From: Olivibacter jilunii
GTDB lineage: Bacteria > Bacteroidota > Bacteroidia > Sphingobacteriales > Sphingobacteriaceae
DNA: 64,000 nucleotides
Reading direction: 5' to 3'
Assembly: GCF_900607235.1 (NCBI RefSeq)
Contig: NZ_LR027848.1
Location: forward strand, 1-64,000
The notes under the pieces are model-generated. The model did not search any database and had not been told where the DNA came from. It worked only from the letters and a program-made list of their open reading frames with translations. Positions 17,824 to 26,915 of this stretch are shown here, in pieces. Position numbers and translations under genes: made by a program. How positions within the stretch are numbered: position 1 is the stretch's first letter; the number at the start of each line of letters is the position of its first letter.

Positions 17824-20800
17824 TTAGTTACGGTAATTGTAATTATAGCTTTCCAGTAATTTACCCTCCATATCTCTACTTTCCGAAAGTCTGCCTAGTC
17901 CATCATATACATAATAAACTGTTCTTCCTGATGGGTCTGTCACGCTAGTCATTCCGAAAAGCGGGTCATATGTATAGGTTGTCATTGACGCTTCAAGGGG
18001 ATGCAAGCGAATTTCATCAACCACCACCGCTCCACTTAGCTCAACGGAAGTTACACCTTTAAATTGCAAACGATATTGGGTCCAACCCTTGTACGTTGAG
18101 ACTGCTGTAGATGCTGTATTTACGGTACCACCAAGTTTCAAAGTTGGCCGAGTTGCGCCCTGAACCCAATAAGTCATTACATATTCTCGTGCCGCTGTTA
18201 ATCCACTTTTGCTGAGTGCTCCGCCCGATAAATTATAGACTTTTCTGCCAGCTGGATTATTAGTCGCAGCAACGGGCGCACCTGCATAATTCCAATTCCC
18301 TTTCCCTTCGGCTTCAAAGCCTGCATAGGCAATATCGACCTGACTTGCATTCTTGACTTCAGCGACCGGGTATTGTGCGTTGTAACTCCATAAATAGCTG
18401 ACCAAAGTTCCTTTTTCTAGTGAAGACGTTAGCACATTCCCTCTGCTGTCATACGCATGATGCCGTACCCTTACAACATTTCCCTGACCGGGCTTATCGG
18501 TAGAAACTGTTTGGGGCACATAAATATTTGCGGTTGAAATGGGTTTAAAATAATTTGTTATCACATTATAAATCATGTTATTTTGCGTATTAACAGATAA
18601 CCTATTTTCTAATGGATAATCCATCATATTCTTGTCCACCATCGTTTGGTATACCCCGTTAGGGTCCCTACCTTCATCGACCATATCCTTTGGATATTTA
18701 TAAGTGTGGATTTCTTTAACACTTTTGCTATCGGTGAGCGTATCGCTCTTTAAATAATAATAGTTTCCGTCATAACCGTAACCTCGAACTTCCGTAACTT
18801 GTCCGCCACCATCATATTTTGTATTCGTTACTTTTATTAATTCAGCTCTTCCAGCATCAGGCGTGAAATCCCGCATCCGAAAATATCGTGGTGAACCGTT
18901 GGGATCAATTTTTTGAGCATAATTCAAGAATACGACAGGCGCAATGGATATCGATCTAAAATTGTTAAGCCTGACCGGATCTCGATAGTAAGTATCTTGT
19001 ACAAAGCGATAGTTGTTGACCGTTTTTGTTACAGGCTGGTTGCTTGCATTAAAGACCTGCTCTTCCAACATTAAACCATAACTCCAGTCCGTATAATCTG
19101 CGGGAGCAAAAGGAAATCCGGTAATAATGGGTCGTGAATGCTCAAACGTCGTGAAATACCTTACAATTTTTCCATTACTGACACTATTATTCGTCAGTTT
19201 TTCTACAACACGACTATAGGTAACAGGGCTTCCGTTAATATTAACCAAATCGGTAACAGATGAGCTGTTTCTAATTATCACGTTAGGAGATCCAGGATAA
19301 TAAGCAGGGATGCCGTTTGCTTCGATATAATCATAATCCGTTTCAAACGAATAAATGGGATAGACGCCCAGTATTCCGGAAGAGGTTTTTCCGTCATCAA
19401 GTGTATATTCAAATTCCCGAGTATTGACCGGTGTGGATGATATACCATCGTAATCTTTAATTGCGGCAACGCGCAAACCTCCCACATGCGTTTGCTTGTT
19501 ACTATAGGTTTTCGTTGTAGATCCGGCTTCGCCTTTTTCCTGCCATGAAATTCCGATATAACTCGAGAAATTTTGTAATCCACTGGAATACATAACAATA
19601 CGATAAGCATTTCCCTTTATCAGATTAGATACCGAAAACGTCGCCGAAGATCCGTTACTAGAATAGGACATCGTGCCGCTTGCTAGAATGCGCATGGTAG
19701 ACGGATTCGTTGAATTATAAAATTCAGCTGTTATGGTACACCCACCGTTACATGTTCCACCAACTCCGGAATTCAATGTAATTTTAAAAGTTGTTGAGCT
19801 ATTATTCTCTCCATTATAGGTGATATCTCGATAATCCGATTTATAAGGATCTGCGCTATTAACATAGCACGACGAGGTTCGTTCAATATACGGCGGATTA
19901 GGAATAGAGACGGTAAATTCTTGGTTAAGCCAACTATCCACCGCTTTGTTAGCCTCCATTTCAAAAGTTGTATAGCCACCCGAAGGGTACGTAATTTTTG
20001 TTAGCGAACCTGTTTTTATATAAACTGAGTCAGTATGTCTGTTAGAACCCGGCAATTCATACCTAGGTTGAACAGCGTTTCCTGCACCAACCTCCAAGCC
20101 TATTCCTTGAGGGAATATTTCCCGAGGTATCCAACTATCTACATGACCTTTATAGTAGCCCCAATGATCGGGCCTTTCTGCATTTCTATTTGGGAACGGT
20201 CCTCTTTCACTAAAGTAATTCAGAATATACGATTTTTCTTTCGTTTCATTGACACCTTGTAGCGGTACTACTTCGGTCAATGTAGCTCGGTTCAACGAGT
20301 AATCCTGTTTAAGCTCATATCCCCGTTTATTCAGCCCATCAGTTATACTGATTTTCTTCAGGAGATAATCGCCTGGTAGATCCGTCCTTTGGACATTATC
20401 GTAAGTAAAATCTGCGGTTACACCGTTCGGAAAGATAATTTTATTAAGCCGCTTAGCTGTTATACTTTGTGATGATGTGGATGAGTTAGTACCGTTTCGT
20501 GTTACCCAATTCTCGGCGAAAGCTTCGAAGCGGGTTTCCGAAGTACCTACATAATAATTACTTATCCCATAGGGGCTATATTGCAACGTAATTTTGTTGC
20601 TATTAGTAGGATCTATAATTTCCGTTAGATACCATGAAGAGGAGAAGGTTTTCGTCCCCGTCCAAACGGCTCCTATGTTTGTGGTAACCTCTGCTTCATT
20701 GAAAACATAAGTGAAACCCTTTTCATCTATGATTGTAAATTGGACAATCATGTCACGATTTTCCAACCTCCCCATTTGCTTAGTAATTTTTAGATTTTGT

Positions 20801-21357
20801 TGCTTGAGCATTAAAAAATCACCATTTTTCCCAAACATGAATTTGCCTGACTTTCCACAAAAATTGAATACGAATATATCGCTTTGTCCATCGCGTACGC
20901 CAGCATAAATATTGTTGAACGGTCTTAAGCTAATATCGACCGGCGAATTACCTTCCGTCTCATTCGCAGGCAACGGTCCGTTGTTAATGAAGCCGTTAGA
21001 AGGCTCCTCATCATAACTGCCCCTAACTATTCGTGTAATTACACCTCCTGCATTAAGAGCCCAGCCCAATCCTACACTAGACGCTAGCTCCTCTAACTTT
21101 ACCCCACCCGCATGATAGTCGAGAGAAACATCAAGCTGGAGATTATTGGAGGTATTCTTATAACTATAGATCGGTATGCTCACTTGAGGAATGCCTGTGC
21201 TGGGTCCAACGGGAATATTCCCAAATTTGGTTAAGGCCGAAGCATTAGGTGATGGTCCTACGATTTGATTTAACGTTGGGTTTAGTGGCTGATTTGTTTG
21301 TGCAAACGTAACTTTAGAAACCGCCAATAAAATTACTATCCATCTAAATTTATTCAT
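17824..21357 (-). CDS. Large secreted YD-repeat protein, partner of the RHS protein (right cassette)
   Basis: 1,177 residues with a clear signal peptide (MNKFRWIVILLAVSKVTFAQ). It begins like the left partner: PVGPSTGIPQVSIPIYSY, SLDYHAGGVKLEE, GLGWALNAGGV (about 50-105), features of SpvB/TcB-type shells. Near residues 1,010-1,120 a segment starting AYAGFEAEGKGNW and including WTQYRLQFKGV and VVVDEIRLHP looks like a carbohydrate-binding-type beta sandwich placed just before the final YD units (YDPLFGMTSVTDPSGR). The left partner lacks it. It lies 12 bases after the tail-fibre gene and 17 before the RHS gene. A joint shell or surface filament with the RHS protein is inferred. Confidence 0.8.
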   Translation of the reverse strand: MNKFRWIVILLAVSKVTFAQTNQPLNPTLNQIVGPSPNASALTKFGNIPVGPSTGIPQVSIPIYSYKNTSNNLQLDVSLDYHAGGVKLEELASSVGLGWALNAGGVITRIVRGSYDEEPSNGFINNGPLPANETEGNSPVDISLRPFNNIYAGVRDGQSDIFVFNFCGKSGKFMFGKNGDFLMLKQQNLKITKQMGRLENRDMIVQFTIIDEKGFTYVFNEAEVTTNIGAVWTGTKTFSSSWYLTEIIDPTNSNKITLQYSPYGISNYYVGTSETRFEAFAENWVTRNGTNSSTSSQSITAKRLNKIIFPNGVTADFTYDNVQRTDLPGDYLLKKISITDGLNKRGYELKQDYSLNRATLTEVVPLQGVNETKEKSYILNYFSERGPFPNRNAERPDHWGYYKGHVDSWIPREIFPQGIGLEVGAGNAVQPRYELPGSNRHTDSVYIKTGSLTKITYPSGGYTTFEMEANKAVDSWLNQEFTVSIPNPPYIERTSSCYVNSADPYKSDYRDITYNGENNSSTTFKITLNSGVGGTCNGGCTITAEFYNSTNPSTMRILASGTMSYSSNGSSATFSVSNLIKGNAYRIVMYSSGLQNFSSYIGISWQEKGEAGSTTKTYSNKQTHVGGLRVAAIKDYDGISSTPVNTREFEYTLDDGKTSSGILGVYPIYSFETDYDYIEANGIPAYYPGSPNVIIRNSSSVTDLVNINGSPVTYSRVVEKLTNNSVSNGKIVRYFTTFEHSRPIITGFPFAPADYTDWSYGLMLEEQVFNASNQPVTKTVNNYRFVQDTYYRDPVRLNNFRSISIAPVVFLNYAQKIDPNGSPRYFRMRDFTPDAGRAELIKVTNTKYDGGGQVTEVRGYGYDGNYYYLKSDTLTDSKSVKEIHTYKYPKDMVDEGRDPNGVYQTMVDKNMMDYPLENRLSVNTQNNMIYNVITNYFKPISTANIYVPQTVSTDKPGQGNVVRVRHHAYDSRGNVLTSSLEKGTLVSYLWSYNAQYPVAEVKNASQVDIAYAGFEAEGKGNWNYAGAPVAATNNPAGRKVYNLSGGALSKSGLTAAREYVMTYWVQGATRPTLKLGGTVNTASTAVSTYKGWTQYRLQFKGVTSVELSGAVVVDEIRLHPLEASMTTYTYDPLFGMTSVTDPSGRTVYYVYDGLGRLSESRDMEGKLLESYNYNYRN

Positions 21358-21369
21358 TTGAACTACTGC

Positions 21370-22083
21370 TTATTTTCTGTTATTTTGTTCTATTACCGAA
21401 AGTCGTTCTTCTAATTTTTGACGCTCTTTCTTTTCCTCAATCAAATGCAAAGTCAGCTCTTCTACCTTTTCCAATAATTTCCGATTCATCTCTCCAAGAC
21501 TGACTCCGTTCTCCTCTACTTCCATCTTATTGGGCACGCCAGGTAAGTGTTTATTTTCTTTGATAAAAGCTTCGATTTCCGCAAGTGATTGCATTTTGTA
21601 ATTATCTTCGAAAACATAGTCTGGCCAGTTGGCACTTTCCACCAAAATTTCCTTTGAGCGTATTGTTCCATTTACTTCCAAAAGATTGGAGGGTGTTGCC
21701 GTTCCGATGCCTACATTTCCGGCTGTGGTGATGGTGAGTCGTGATTGTGTAGTGCTGAAGTTATTATCGGCAATGTGGTAAGCTCCGCCTTTTACATAGG
21801 TATCCCACCGGCGGGCGATATTGCCATTGCCATCTCCTTCTGCCAAGGCCAGACCAGGCGCCGAACGAGGACTAGTCAAGGTAATCCAGGATCCATTAGG
21901 AGCACTCCCGGGATTCTGGATCTGAAGTCCGCCGCTGATGCCACGGATTAGGCCATTCACCAATAGCGGAACATCAGCCGCCGGCGCAATGCCAATAGCG
22001 GCATTACCGCTGGATGGAAAGGTGTTTTGTGCATAGGCGCCCATACCGAATAATAATAGGGCAAATAGGAGTAGATGTCTCAT
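21370..22083 (-). CDS. Tail-fibre-like secreted protein, paralogue 5 (first gene of the right operon)
   Basis: A 237-residue protein with signal peptide MRHLLLFALLLFGMGAYAQ. The variable part (about 20-125) has PGSAPNGSWITLTSPRSA and one fibre repeat (GNVGIGTATPSNLLEVNG). The C-terminal block is the NWPDYVFEDNYKM / ENKHLPGVPN subtype with VSLGEMNRKLLEKVEELTLHLIE, then a charged coiled coil. The same subtype heads the left operon (11,959-12,909). Only one fibre gene precedes the YD/RHS pair here, compared with four on the left. Confidence 0.82.
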   Translation of the reverse strand: MRHLLLFALLLFGMGAYAQNTFPSSGNAAIGIAPAADVPLLVNGLIRGISGGLQIQNPGSAPNGSWITLTSPRSAPGLALAEGDGNGNIARRWDTYVKGGAYHIADNNFSTTQSRLTITTAGNVGIGTATPSNLLEVNGTIRSKEILVESANWPDYVFEDNYKMQSLAEIEAFIKENKHLPGVPNKMEVEENGVSLGEMNRKLLEKVEELTLHLIEEKKERQKLEERLSVIEQNNRK

Positions 22084-22561
22084 TTTAGTACTGTTTTATT
22101 TATAAATTCGTTTTATTTTAGTTTTATATAGTATCAATCGCAACGGAACATGGGTAGGCCTTTACTGCTTGGTCCAGACAATACTGAGTTATGCGCAACA
22201 ATAGTTAAAAATTTCAGGTCATTAGTTATAAATTGATTCCCGATTAATCATAACATCTAGGTTATAGCCAATAAGAGTCCTTTGGTACTCAAAAGTACCC
22301 ATACATAAACTGATCGCCACTAGGCAAAATATGCCCTTGTTAGCGCATAAGCGTTAAAATTTATTCTGAGGTTTAAAAAACACCTTTAGGCATACAAAAA
22401 CAGGTTCGGTTATTTTACCATATCAAATAGATTTAAGTTATTGTTAATCAAGATAAAAATATGTAAGAAAAATGAGATATCAAAAAAATGTTGATAAAAT
22501 TATAATAAGCTTGTATAAGACGATGAGGCTAAGGCTTTAATTAGATCAGTATCCCTTTATG
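22084..22561. promoter_or_regulatory. Intergenic leader of the right operon with conserved box (copy 2)
   Basis: A 478-base stretch without a gene. The conserved box is at 22,419-22,440 (CATATCAAATAGATTTAAGTTA on plus), so the leader to the first gene is about 335 bases. A short inverted repeat GGTACTC / ... AAAGTACC lies near 22,283-22,300. No terminator is evident for the gene ending at 22,562. Confidence 0.4.
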
Positions 22562-23509
22562 CTATTTATTATGATTTTCATTCAGGTGATTACTCAGTTC
22601 ACTTTTCAATTGCTGTAGCTCTTTCAAAAGGTCAATCTGATGTAGAGTGAGTTCTTCTACTTTTTTCAACAGTAACAGGTTCATTTCCGCTAAGTCCAAG
22701 CCGTCTCTCTTTATCTGTTTAGCCGATGGAATTTCGGGCAGGTGCCTATTTTCTTTTACATATTTTTCAACTTCGGTCAATGGAAGCATTTTATAATCCG
22801 GTTCGAAGACATAGTCGGGTGCTTCAATGTTAGTAACCACTTTTATTTCTCGAGCTACGATATTACCCTCCACGGCTAGCTTGGCTTTGGGTGTACTGGT
22901 ACCAATACCTACGTTACCATTACCGGCAATCCGTATCCGCTCGGCAGCACTGGAATAGAGCGCCAAACCTGTATTATTGCTATGCAAATCTTCTGCGATT
23001 GCTGCAATCGCAGCCCATTTATTGGTATCATTTGGGTAGCCATTGAGTAATTGAATTCCATTGATATGATCTTTCTCTACCGCCATTGCTTTGCTGGCAA
23101 TTAACCAGCCATTGCTGATACTGGCAATAGAAAGCTTTGAAGTCGGATCGATTGTACCAATTCCTACATGGCCGTTTTTTAGCGTCATATAGGTTTCGGC
23201 TCCATGCCCCCATGATTGGATATTGTGATAGGGATCACGTTCCCACCAGGTTCGGGTATTGGACATAGGAGTTAAAAAAGATATATCAATACCAATTCCG
23301 TCATGCAACCTTGCCGTTAGCCAATCTGCACCTGTCGCGTCGCGTACCAACCAACGCTTATTATAAAAAGTATTGGAGGAACTACCTGAAACGGAATTGA
23401 TTTCCAGAAAGTTTCCTTGGGCAGAACCTAAGGTTTGTGCTACGGTCGCATAATGGAATCCTACTAATAAGAAAGCCACGGCAAAGGCGTGTTTTGTAAA
23501 ATTTGTCAT
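22562..23509 (-). CDS. Tail-fibre-like secreted protein, paralogue 6
   Basis: A 315-residue protein, signal peptide MTNFTKHAFAVAFLLVGF, cut near TVAQ. It is homologous over its whole length to the paralogue at 10,095-11,045 (TLGxxxGNxLEIN, DWLTARLHDGIGID, WWERDPY, GAETYMTLKNGH), with an extra fibre repeat (GHVGIGTIDPTSKLSI) inserted. C-terminal block: PDYVFEPDYKML, NRHLPEIPS, LLKKVEELTLHQI. It is a single gene, divergent from gspF with 195 bases between them, so it may be controlled together with the secretion genes. Confidence 0.82.
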   Translation of the reverse strand: MTNFTKHAFAVAFLLVGFHYATVAQTLGSAQGNFLEINSVSGSSSNTFYNKRWLVRDATGADWLTARLHDGIGIDISFLTPMSNTRTWWERDPYHNIQSWGHGAETYMTLKNGHVGIGTIDPTSKLSIASISNGWLIASKAMAVEKDHINGIQLLNGYPNDTNKWAAIAAIAEDLHSNNTGLALYSSAAERIRIAGNGNVGIGTSTPKAKLAVEGNIVAREIKVVTNIEAPDYVFEPDYKMLPLTEVEKYVKENRHLPEIPSAKQIKRDGLDLAEMNLLLLKKVEELTLHQIDLLKELQQLKSELSNHLNENHNK

Positions 23510-23660
23510 ATTAATGATACTAGTTTCGGTTTGACTTAAATGACGTCCTATTTAGATTATCCGGTTTAGGAATAATTCTTACAATAAAAGTAAGAATAAA
23601 ATCTAAATTTAAAATAAATTGCAAATTAATTTTTAAACTTACGGAACTAAAAAGACACTC

Positions 23661-23691
23661 TTTGTTTTCCTATCGATAATGAATATGTTTG
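23661..23691 (+). promoter_or_regulatory. Bacteroidota-type promoter of the gspF-like gene
   Basis: TTTG at 23,661-23,664, a 19-base spacer and TATGTTTG at 23,684-23,691, an exact match to the TTTG/TAnnTTTG consensus. The expected transcription start is about 7 bases downstream, leaving a 5' leader of only about 7 bases before the ATG at 23,705. Confidence 0.75.
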
Positions 23692-23704
23692 TATACAGAA
23701 AACT

Positions 23705-24850
23705 ATGGCCGGAATCAACATCAACCAGTTCAAACAAGTTCCTAACAGAACGGCGGTTTCGAAGGAGCCCGCAGCCAATGTATTTGAATTCCTGAACAAG
23801 GACATCAGCCTTTTCGCCATCATGGGCGATAAACAAAAGGAATCGCTCTACCATGAATTATCTATCTTGCTTAAAGCCGGTGTTGATCTCAAATCAGCCT
23901 TGGAGTTACTTATTTTACAACTACAAAAACACAAGGAAGCAGACCTATTAGAGCAGATTAAGAAAAATATTGTTGAAGGCGGCTCGCTCTCGGGGGCATT
24001 ACAACAACATAAAGATTTTACGCCTTATGAGTATTACAGCATCCAAATTGGGGAAGAAACGGGGAAGCTCAGTGAGGTATTGGAAGAGTTGGCACTGTTC
24101 TACCGTAAGCGGTTAAAGCAGAAACGTCAAATTACCGGAGCGCTGATGTATCCGGCGATCGTTACCGCCACTTCCATCGGTGCTATTTTTTTCATGATGA
24201 ATTTCATTGTGCCCATGTTCGGTGATATTTTCAAACGATCAGGAAGCGATCTACCGGCCATTACGCAGGTAATCGTTGACGTCTCTAACTTTACGCGAAA
24301 ATATGCCTTTTTGTTTTTGCTGATTGCCATCGGTGTGATTACCTGGCTATATTTACAGCGGAAGAAAGAGTGGCTACGAAAAGCTAGCGCCTCGGTGCTT
24401 TTGAAGTTGCCTATTTTTGGCGTGATGATCCGTAAGATTTATTTAGCCCGTTTCTGCAATTCGATGTCTTTATTAACAGGCTCGAAAGTTCCGCTTATTC
24501 GCGCTATTCAGTTAAGTCGACAAATGGTTGGCTTTTACCCCATCGAGATTTCGCTGGAAACGATAGAAAAAGACATTCTACAAGGCAAAAGTTTACATGA
24601 AAGCCTGCGTAATTTTCCAATCTACGACATTAAGCTCATCTCGCTGATTAAAGTAGGCGAGGAAGTTAATCAGTTGACCGACTTCTTTGGTAAAATTGCG
24701 ACGCAATACAGTGACGATATTGAACACCAGTCCGCTTTGATTTCTTCCATGCTGGAGCCGTTTATTATTATCTTTTTAGGTTTCGTAGTAGGGATTATTT
24801 TAATCGCCATGTATCTCCCTCTCTTCCAAATGGGCGGAAGTTTTGGATAG
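23705..24850 (+). CDS. gspF: Type II secretion / type IV pilus inner-membrane platform protein (GspF/PilC family)
   Basis: Integral platform protein that couples the cytoplasmic ATPase to pseudopilus assembly. 381 residues, the usual family size. Two T2SSF domains: the first at about 48-170 (LSILLKAGVDLKSALELL, GEETGKLSEVLEELA) and the second at about 245-370 (NSMSLLTGSKVPLIRAI, IKVGEEVNQLTDFF). Membrane spans at about 148-170, 199-216 and 350-372. It stands apart from the other secretion genes (27,677-38,561), with three tail-fibre genes in between, yet no second gspF is in the window, so it very likely serves that machine. Confidence 0.93.
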   Translation: MAGININQFKQVPNRTAVSKEPAANVFEFLNKDISLFAIMGDKQKESLYHELSILLKAGVDLKSALELLILQLQKHKEADLLEQIKKNIVEGGSLSGALQQHKDFTPYEYYSIQIGEETGKLSEVLEELALFYRKRLKQKRQITGALMYPAIVTATSIGAIFFMMNFIVPMFGDIFKRSGSDLPAITQVIVDVSNFTRKYAFLFLLIAIGVITWLYLQRKKEWLRKASASVLLKLPIFGVMIRKIYLARFCNSMSLLTGSKVPLIRAIQLSRQMVGFYPIEISLETIEKDILQGKSLHESLRNFPIYDIKLISLIKVGEEVNQLTDFFGKIATQYSDDIEHQSALISSMLEPFIIIFLGFVVGIILIAMYLPLFQMGGSFG

Positions 24851-24856
24851 AGAAAA

Positions 24857-24872
24857 TAGGCAATAAAGCCTA
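24857..24872. terminator. Bidirectional terminator between convergent genes
   Basis: Arms TAGGC / GCCTA around AATAAA, followed by CTTTT on plus and TTTTCTC on minus. The stop codon of the minus-strand tail-fibre gene (24,870-24,872) lies in the hairpin arm. Confidence 0.6.
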
Positions 24873-25772
24873 CTTTTCCCGTTCCTTAAGTTGTTGCTTT
24901 ACTTCGCTTAATTCCTTGTTAAGTGTGATCACATGCAAGGTCAGCTCCTCGATCTTCTCCAACAGCTTTTTATTCATTTCTCCTAAACTGACCCCTTCTT
25001 CCTTGACTTCTTTTTCGCTTGGGATACCTGGCAAGTGTTTATTCTTTTTAATGAATTGATCGGTTTCGGTTAAGGACATGAGTTTATAATTTTCGTCGAA
25101 AACATAATCGGCCCAGCCACTTTCTACTTTGACCTCTTTTGCACGGATGGTGCCGTTGACTGCCAACTTGGTACTGGGAGTAGTAGTTCCGATACCAACA
25201 TTTCCATTCGCAAGTAAGCGCATCACACTGACATCTCCTGAGAGTTGAATATCGAATCCGTTAGCAGAGCCTACACCTGTGCCACCTATGCGGAGTCTAG
25301 GAACGTTATTCAGCCATCCCAAAAAAACAACCGCTTCGTTGTTGTCTGGGTTTTGGGAACGGATATAGTCAGACGCATTGATGCTTCCCCGTACATCCAG
25401 TTTGGAGACAGGACTCGTCGTACCTATTCCTATGTTTCCATTGATATCTTCTGCTAAGATTTTTCTCCAAACTTCCCAACCGCTATTAAAACCGGAACGG
25501 TAATAAAGGTCGCTATTGGAAAAAGCTAACTCATGTGACTTCCCTCCGGAATCGTTGTACCAACCTCTGAGCCCCACGACCGTTGAAAAGTTTCCGACCG
25601 GAAGTCCTAGCGTTGTGCTTTGTTTGAAATTGACTTCGAAGCTCTGTGCATAGGAAGTCGGCGTAGTTACAACTGCTCTGGTATCTGGAACAGTTAACTT
25701 ATTTTGAGCATATGAATAAGAAAGTATCCCAAAAAGCAATAATGAACTGGCAATCGATTTAATATCAAACAT
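24870..25772 (-). CDS. Tail-fibre-like secreted protein, paralogue 7
   Basis: A 300-residue protein (MFDIKSIASSLLLFGILSYSYAQ signal, the last 11 residues of which are a typical Bacteroidota SYAQ ending). The variable part has VVGLRGWYNDSGGKSHELAF and YYRSGFNSGWEVWRKILAED, reminiscent of phage tail proteins with a pyocin-knob-like GW...R pattern, then two fibre repeats. The C-terminal 74 or so residues (WADYVFDENYKLMSL, NKHLPGIPSEKEVKEEGVSLGE split here for length) are nearly identical, also in DNA, to those of the next gene. It ends in a charged coiled coil. Confidence 0.82.
   Translation of the reverse strand: MFDIKSIASSLLLFGILSYSYAQNKLTVPDTRAVVTTPTSYAQSFEVNFKQSTTLGLPVGNFSTVVGLRGWYNDSGGKSHELAFSNSDLYYRSGFNSGWEVWRKILAEDINGNIGIGTTSPVSKLDVRGSINASDYIRSQNPDNNEAVVFLGWLNNVPRLRIGGTGVGSANGFDIQLSGDVSVMRLLANGNVGIGTTTPSTKLAVNGTIRAKEVKVESGWADYVFDENYKLMSLTETDQFIKKNKHLPGIPSEKEVKEEGVSLGEMNKKLLEKIEELTLHVITLNKELSEVKQQLKEREK
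24940..25160 (-). repeat. Near-identical 221-base segment shared with 25,851-26,071
   Basis: The two 221-base segments differ at only three positions by my reading (about 98.6% identity), while the DNA on both sides is unrelated. It encodes the shared C-terminal block of two adjacent paralogues. This points to recent duplication or gene conversion limited to that block. Confidence 0.85.
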
Positions 25773-25783
25773 ATCATTTACAG

Positions 25784-26533
25784 TTAATTTAAACCCTCTA
25801 ATTTAGCTTCAAGCTGTTCTATTTTTTCCTGCTGTTGAATCATGTGAAGTGTCAGCTCCTCGATCTTCTCCAACAGCTTTTTATTCATTTCTCCTAAACT
25901 GACCCCCTCTTCCTTGACTTCTTTTTCGCTTGGGATACCTGGCAAGTGTTTATTCTTTTTAATGAATTGATCGGTTTCGGCTAAGGACATGAGTTTATAA
26001 TTTTCGTCGAAAACATAATCGGCCCAGCCACTTTCTACTTTGATCTCTTTTGCACGGATGGTGCCGTTGACAGTCAGCATTTCGGAGGGAGCAGTGGTTC
26101 CGATACCTACTTTTCCGTTAACGGCAAGATAAGTACCATAAGACACCGCTGTTTGTGTGCTATAACCTATTGATACTCCTTTATAATAGGTCTTATTTCC
26201 AATATCGGGCTGAAGATGTAGATCGCTATAATACATTCCATATACACCCGTTAAATCCGAATGTCTTGCTAATATCCAAGAGCGCCTTGCATTTATGCTT
26301 CTTGCCGTACCAAATTCCAAAGCATTATTAGACGATTCAACCAGTATAGCTCCATCACCTCGGCTCGTGACAGACGGATAAGTAGTAGTAGCGGTACCAT
26401 TTAGAATGTGCAACGGCATTTCCGGATTAATCGTGCCAATACCAGCATTGCCTGTACTTTGAAGTTTATTTGTTTGAGCATAGGATGAGAATTGCCACAA
26501 AAAAGCGAAGGCTAACAAAAAGACTTTTTTCAT
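25784..26533 (-). CDS. Tail-fibre-like secreted protein, paralogue 8
   Basis: A 249-residue protein with signal peptide MKKVFLLAFAFLWQFSSYAQ. Variable part: GNAGIGTINPEMPLHILNG, then a unique segment (FGTARSINARRSWILARHSD, YGMYYSDLHLQPDIGN) and a second repeat (GKVGIGTTAPSEMLTVNG). The C-terminal block is almost a copy of the previous paralogue's, and the coiled coil ends EKIEQLEAKLEGLN. It is the first gene of a two-gene run with 11 bases between the genes; the conserved box lies about 120 bases upstream. Confidence 0.82.
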   Translation of the reverse strand: MKKVFLLAFAFLWQFSSYAQTNKLQSTGNAGIGTINPEMPLHILNGTATTTYPSVTSRGDGAILVESSNNALEFGTARSINARRSWILARHSDLTGVYGMYYSDLHLQPDIGNKTYYKGVSIGYSTQTAVSYGTYLAVNGKVGIGTTAPSEMLTVNGTIRAKEIKVESGWADYVFDENYKLMSLAETDQFIKKNKHLPGIPSEKEVKEEGVSLGEMNKKLLEKIEELTLHMIQQQEKIEQLEAKLEGLN

Positions 26534-26915
26534 TATTGATAAAATTGTATGTAATTAGAACTAAATGCTCCTCAAAGCAATGAAAGTAATTCTTTATTGT
26601 ATCAAGACAGTAAGCCTACAGTTTAAGCTCCCCTGAGAGACTGATTTTGAATCATGTAAAATAGATTTAAGTTAATTTTAAAGTAAATGTAATATAATAA
26701 GTAAATATTTCAAACAAGAATTATACTTGAATTTTCCACACTACTAAGAATTGAGACAGCATTAGATGTCGGTTGTTCTCATTTCTATTATTTCATATTT
26801 TTTATAGCTTTGCTATATAGTTGTGTAATTTATTGAACCTATTCCTTGAATCCGTGATTGCACTAACAGAATCGTCAGACAGCTAAAAGATTAAACACCA
26901 TTAACTATTAAAACA
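26534..26915. promoter_or_regulatory. Divergent intergenic region with conserved box (copy 3) and a plus-strand promoter
   Basis: 382 bases between divergent tail-fibre genes. The conserved box for the minus-strand gene is at 26,653-26,675 (CATGTAAAATAGATTTAAG...). For the plus-strand gene, TTTC at 26,782-26,785, a 19-base spacer and TAGCTTTG at 26,805-26,812 form a good Bacteroidota promoter, giving a leader of about 95 bases. Confidence 0.55.

Noticed and set aside
2367-21357. Type IX secretion of the YD and RHS proteins
   Set aside because: Their C-terminal ends lack a recognisable Por-type sorting domain (no Gly-rich strand followed by a YxVKVxK-like end).
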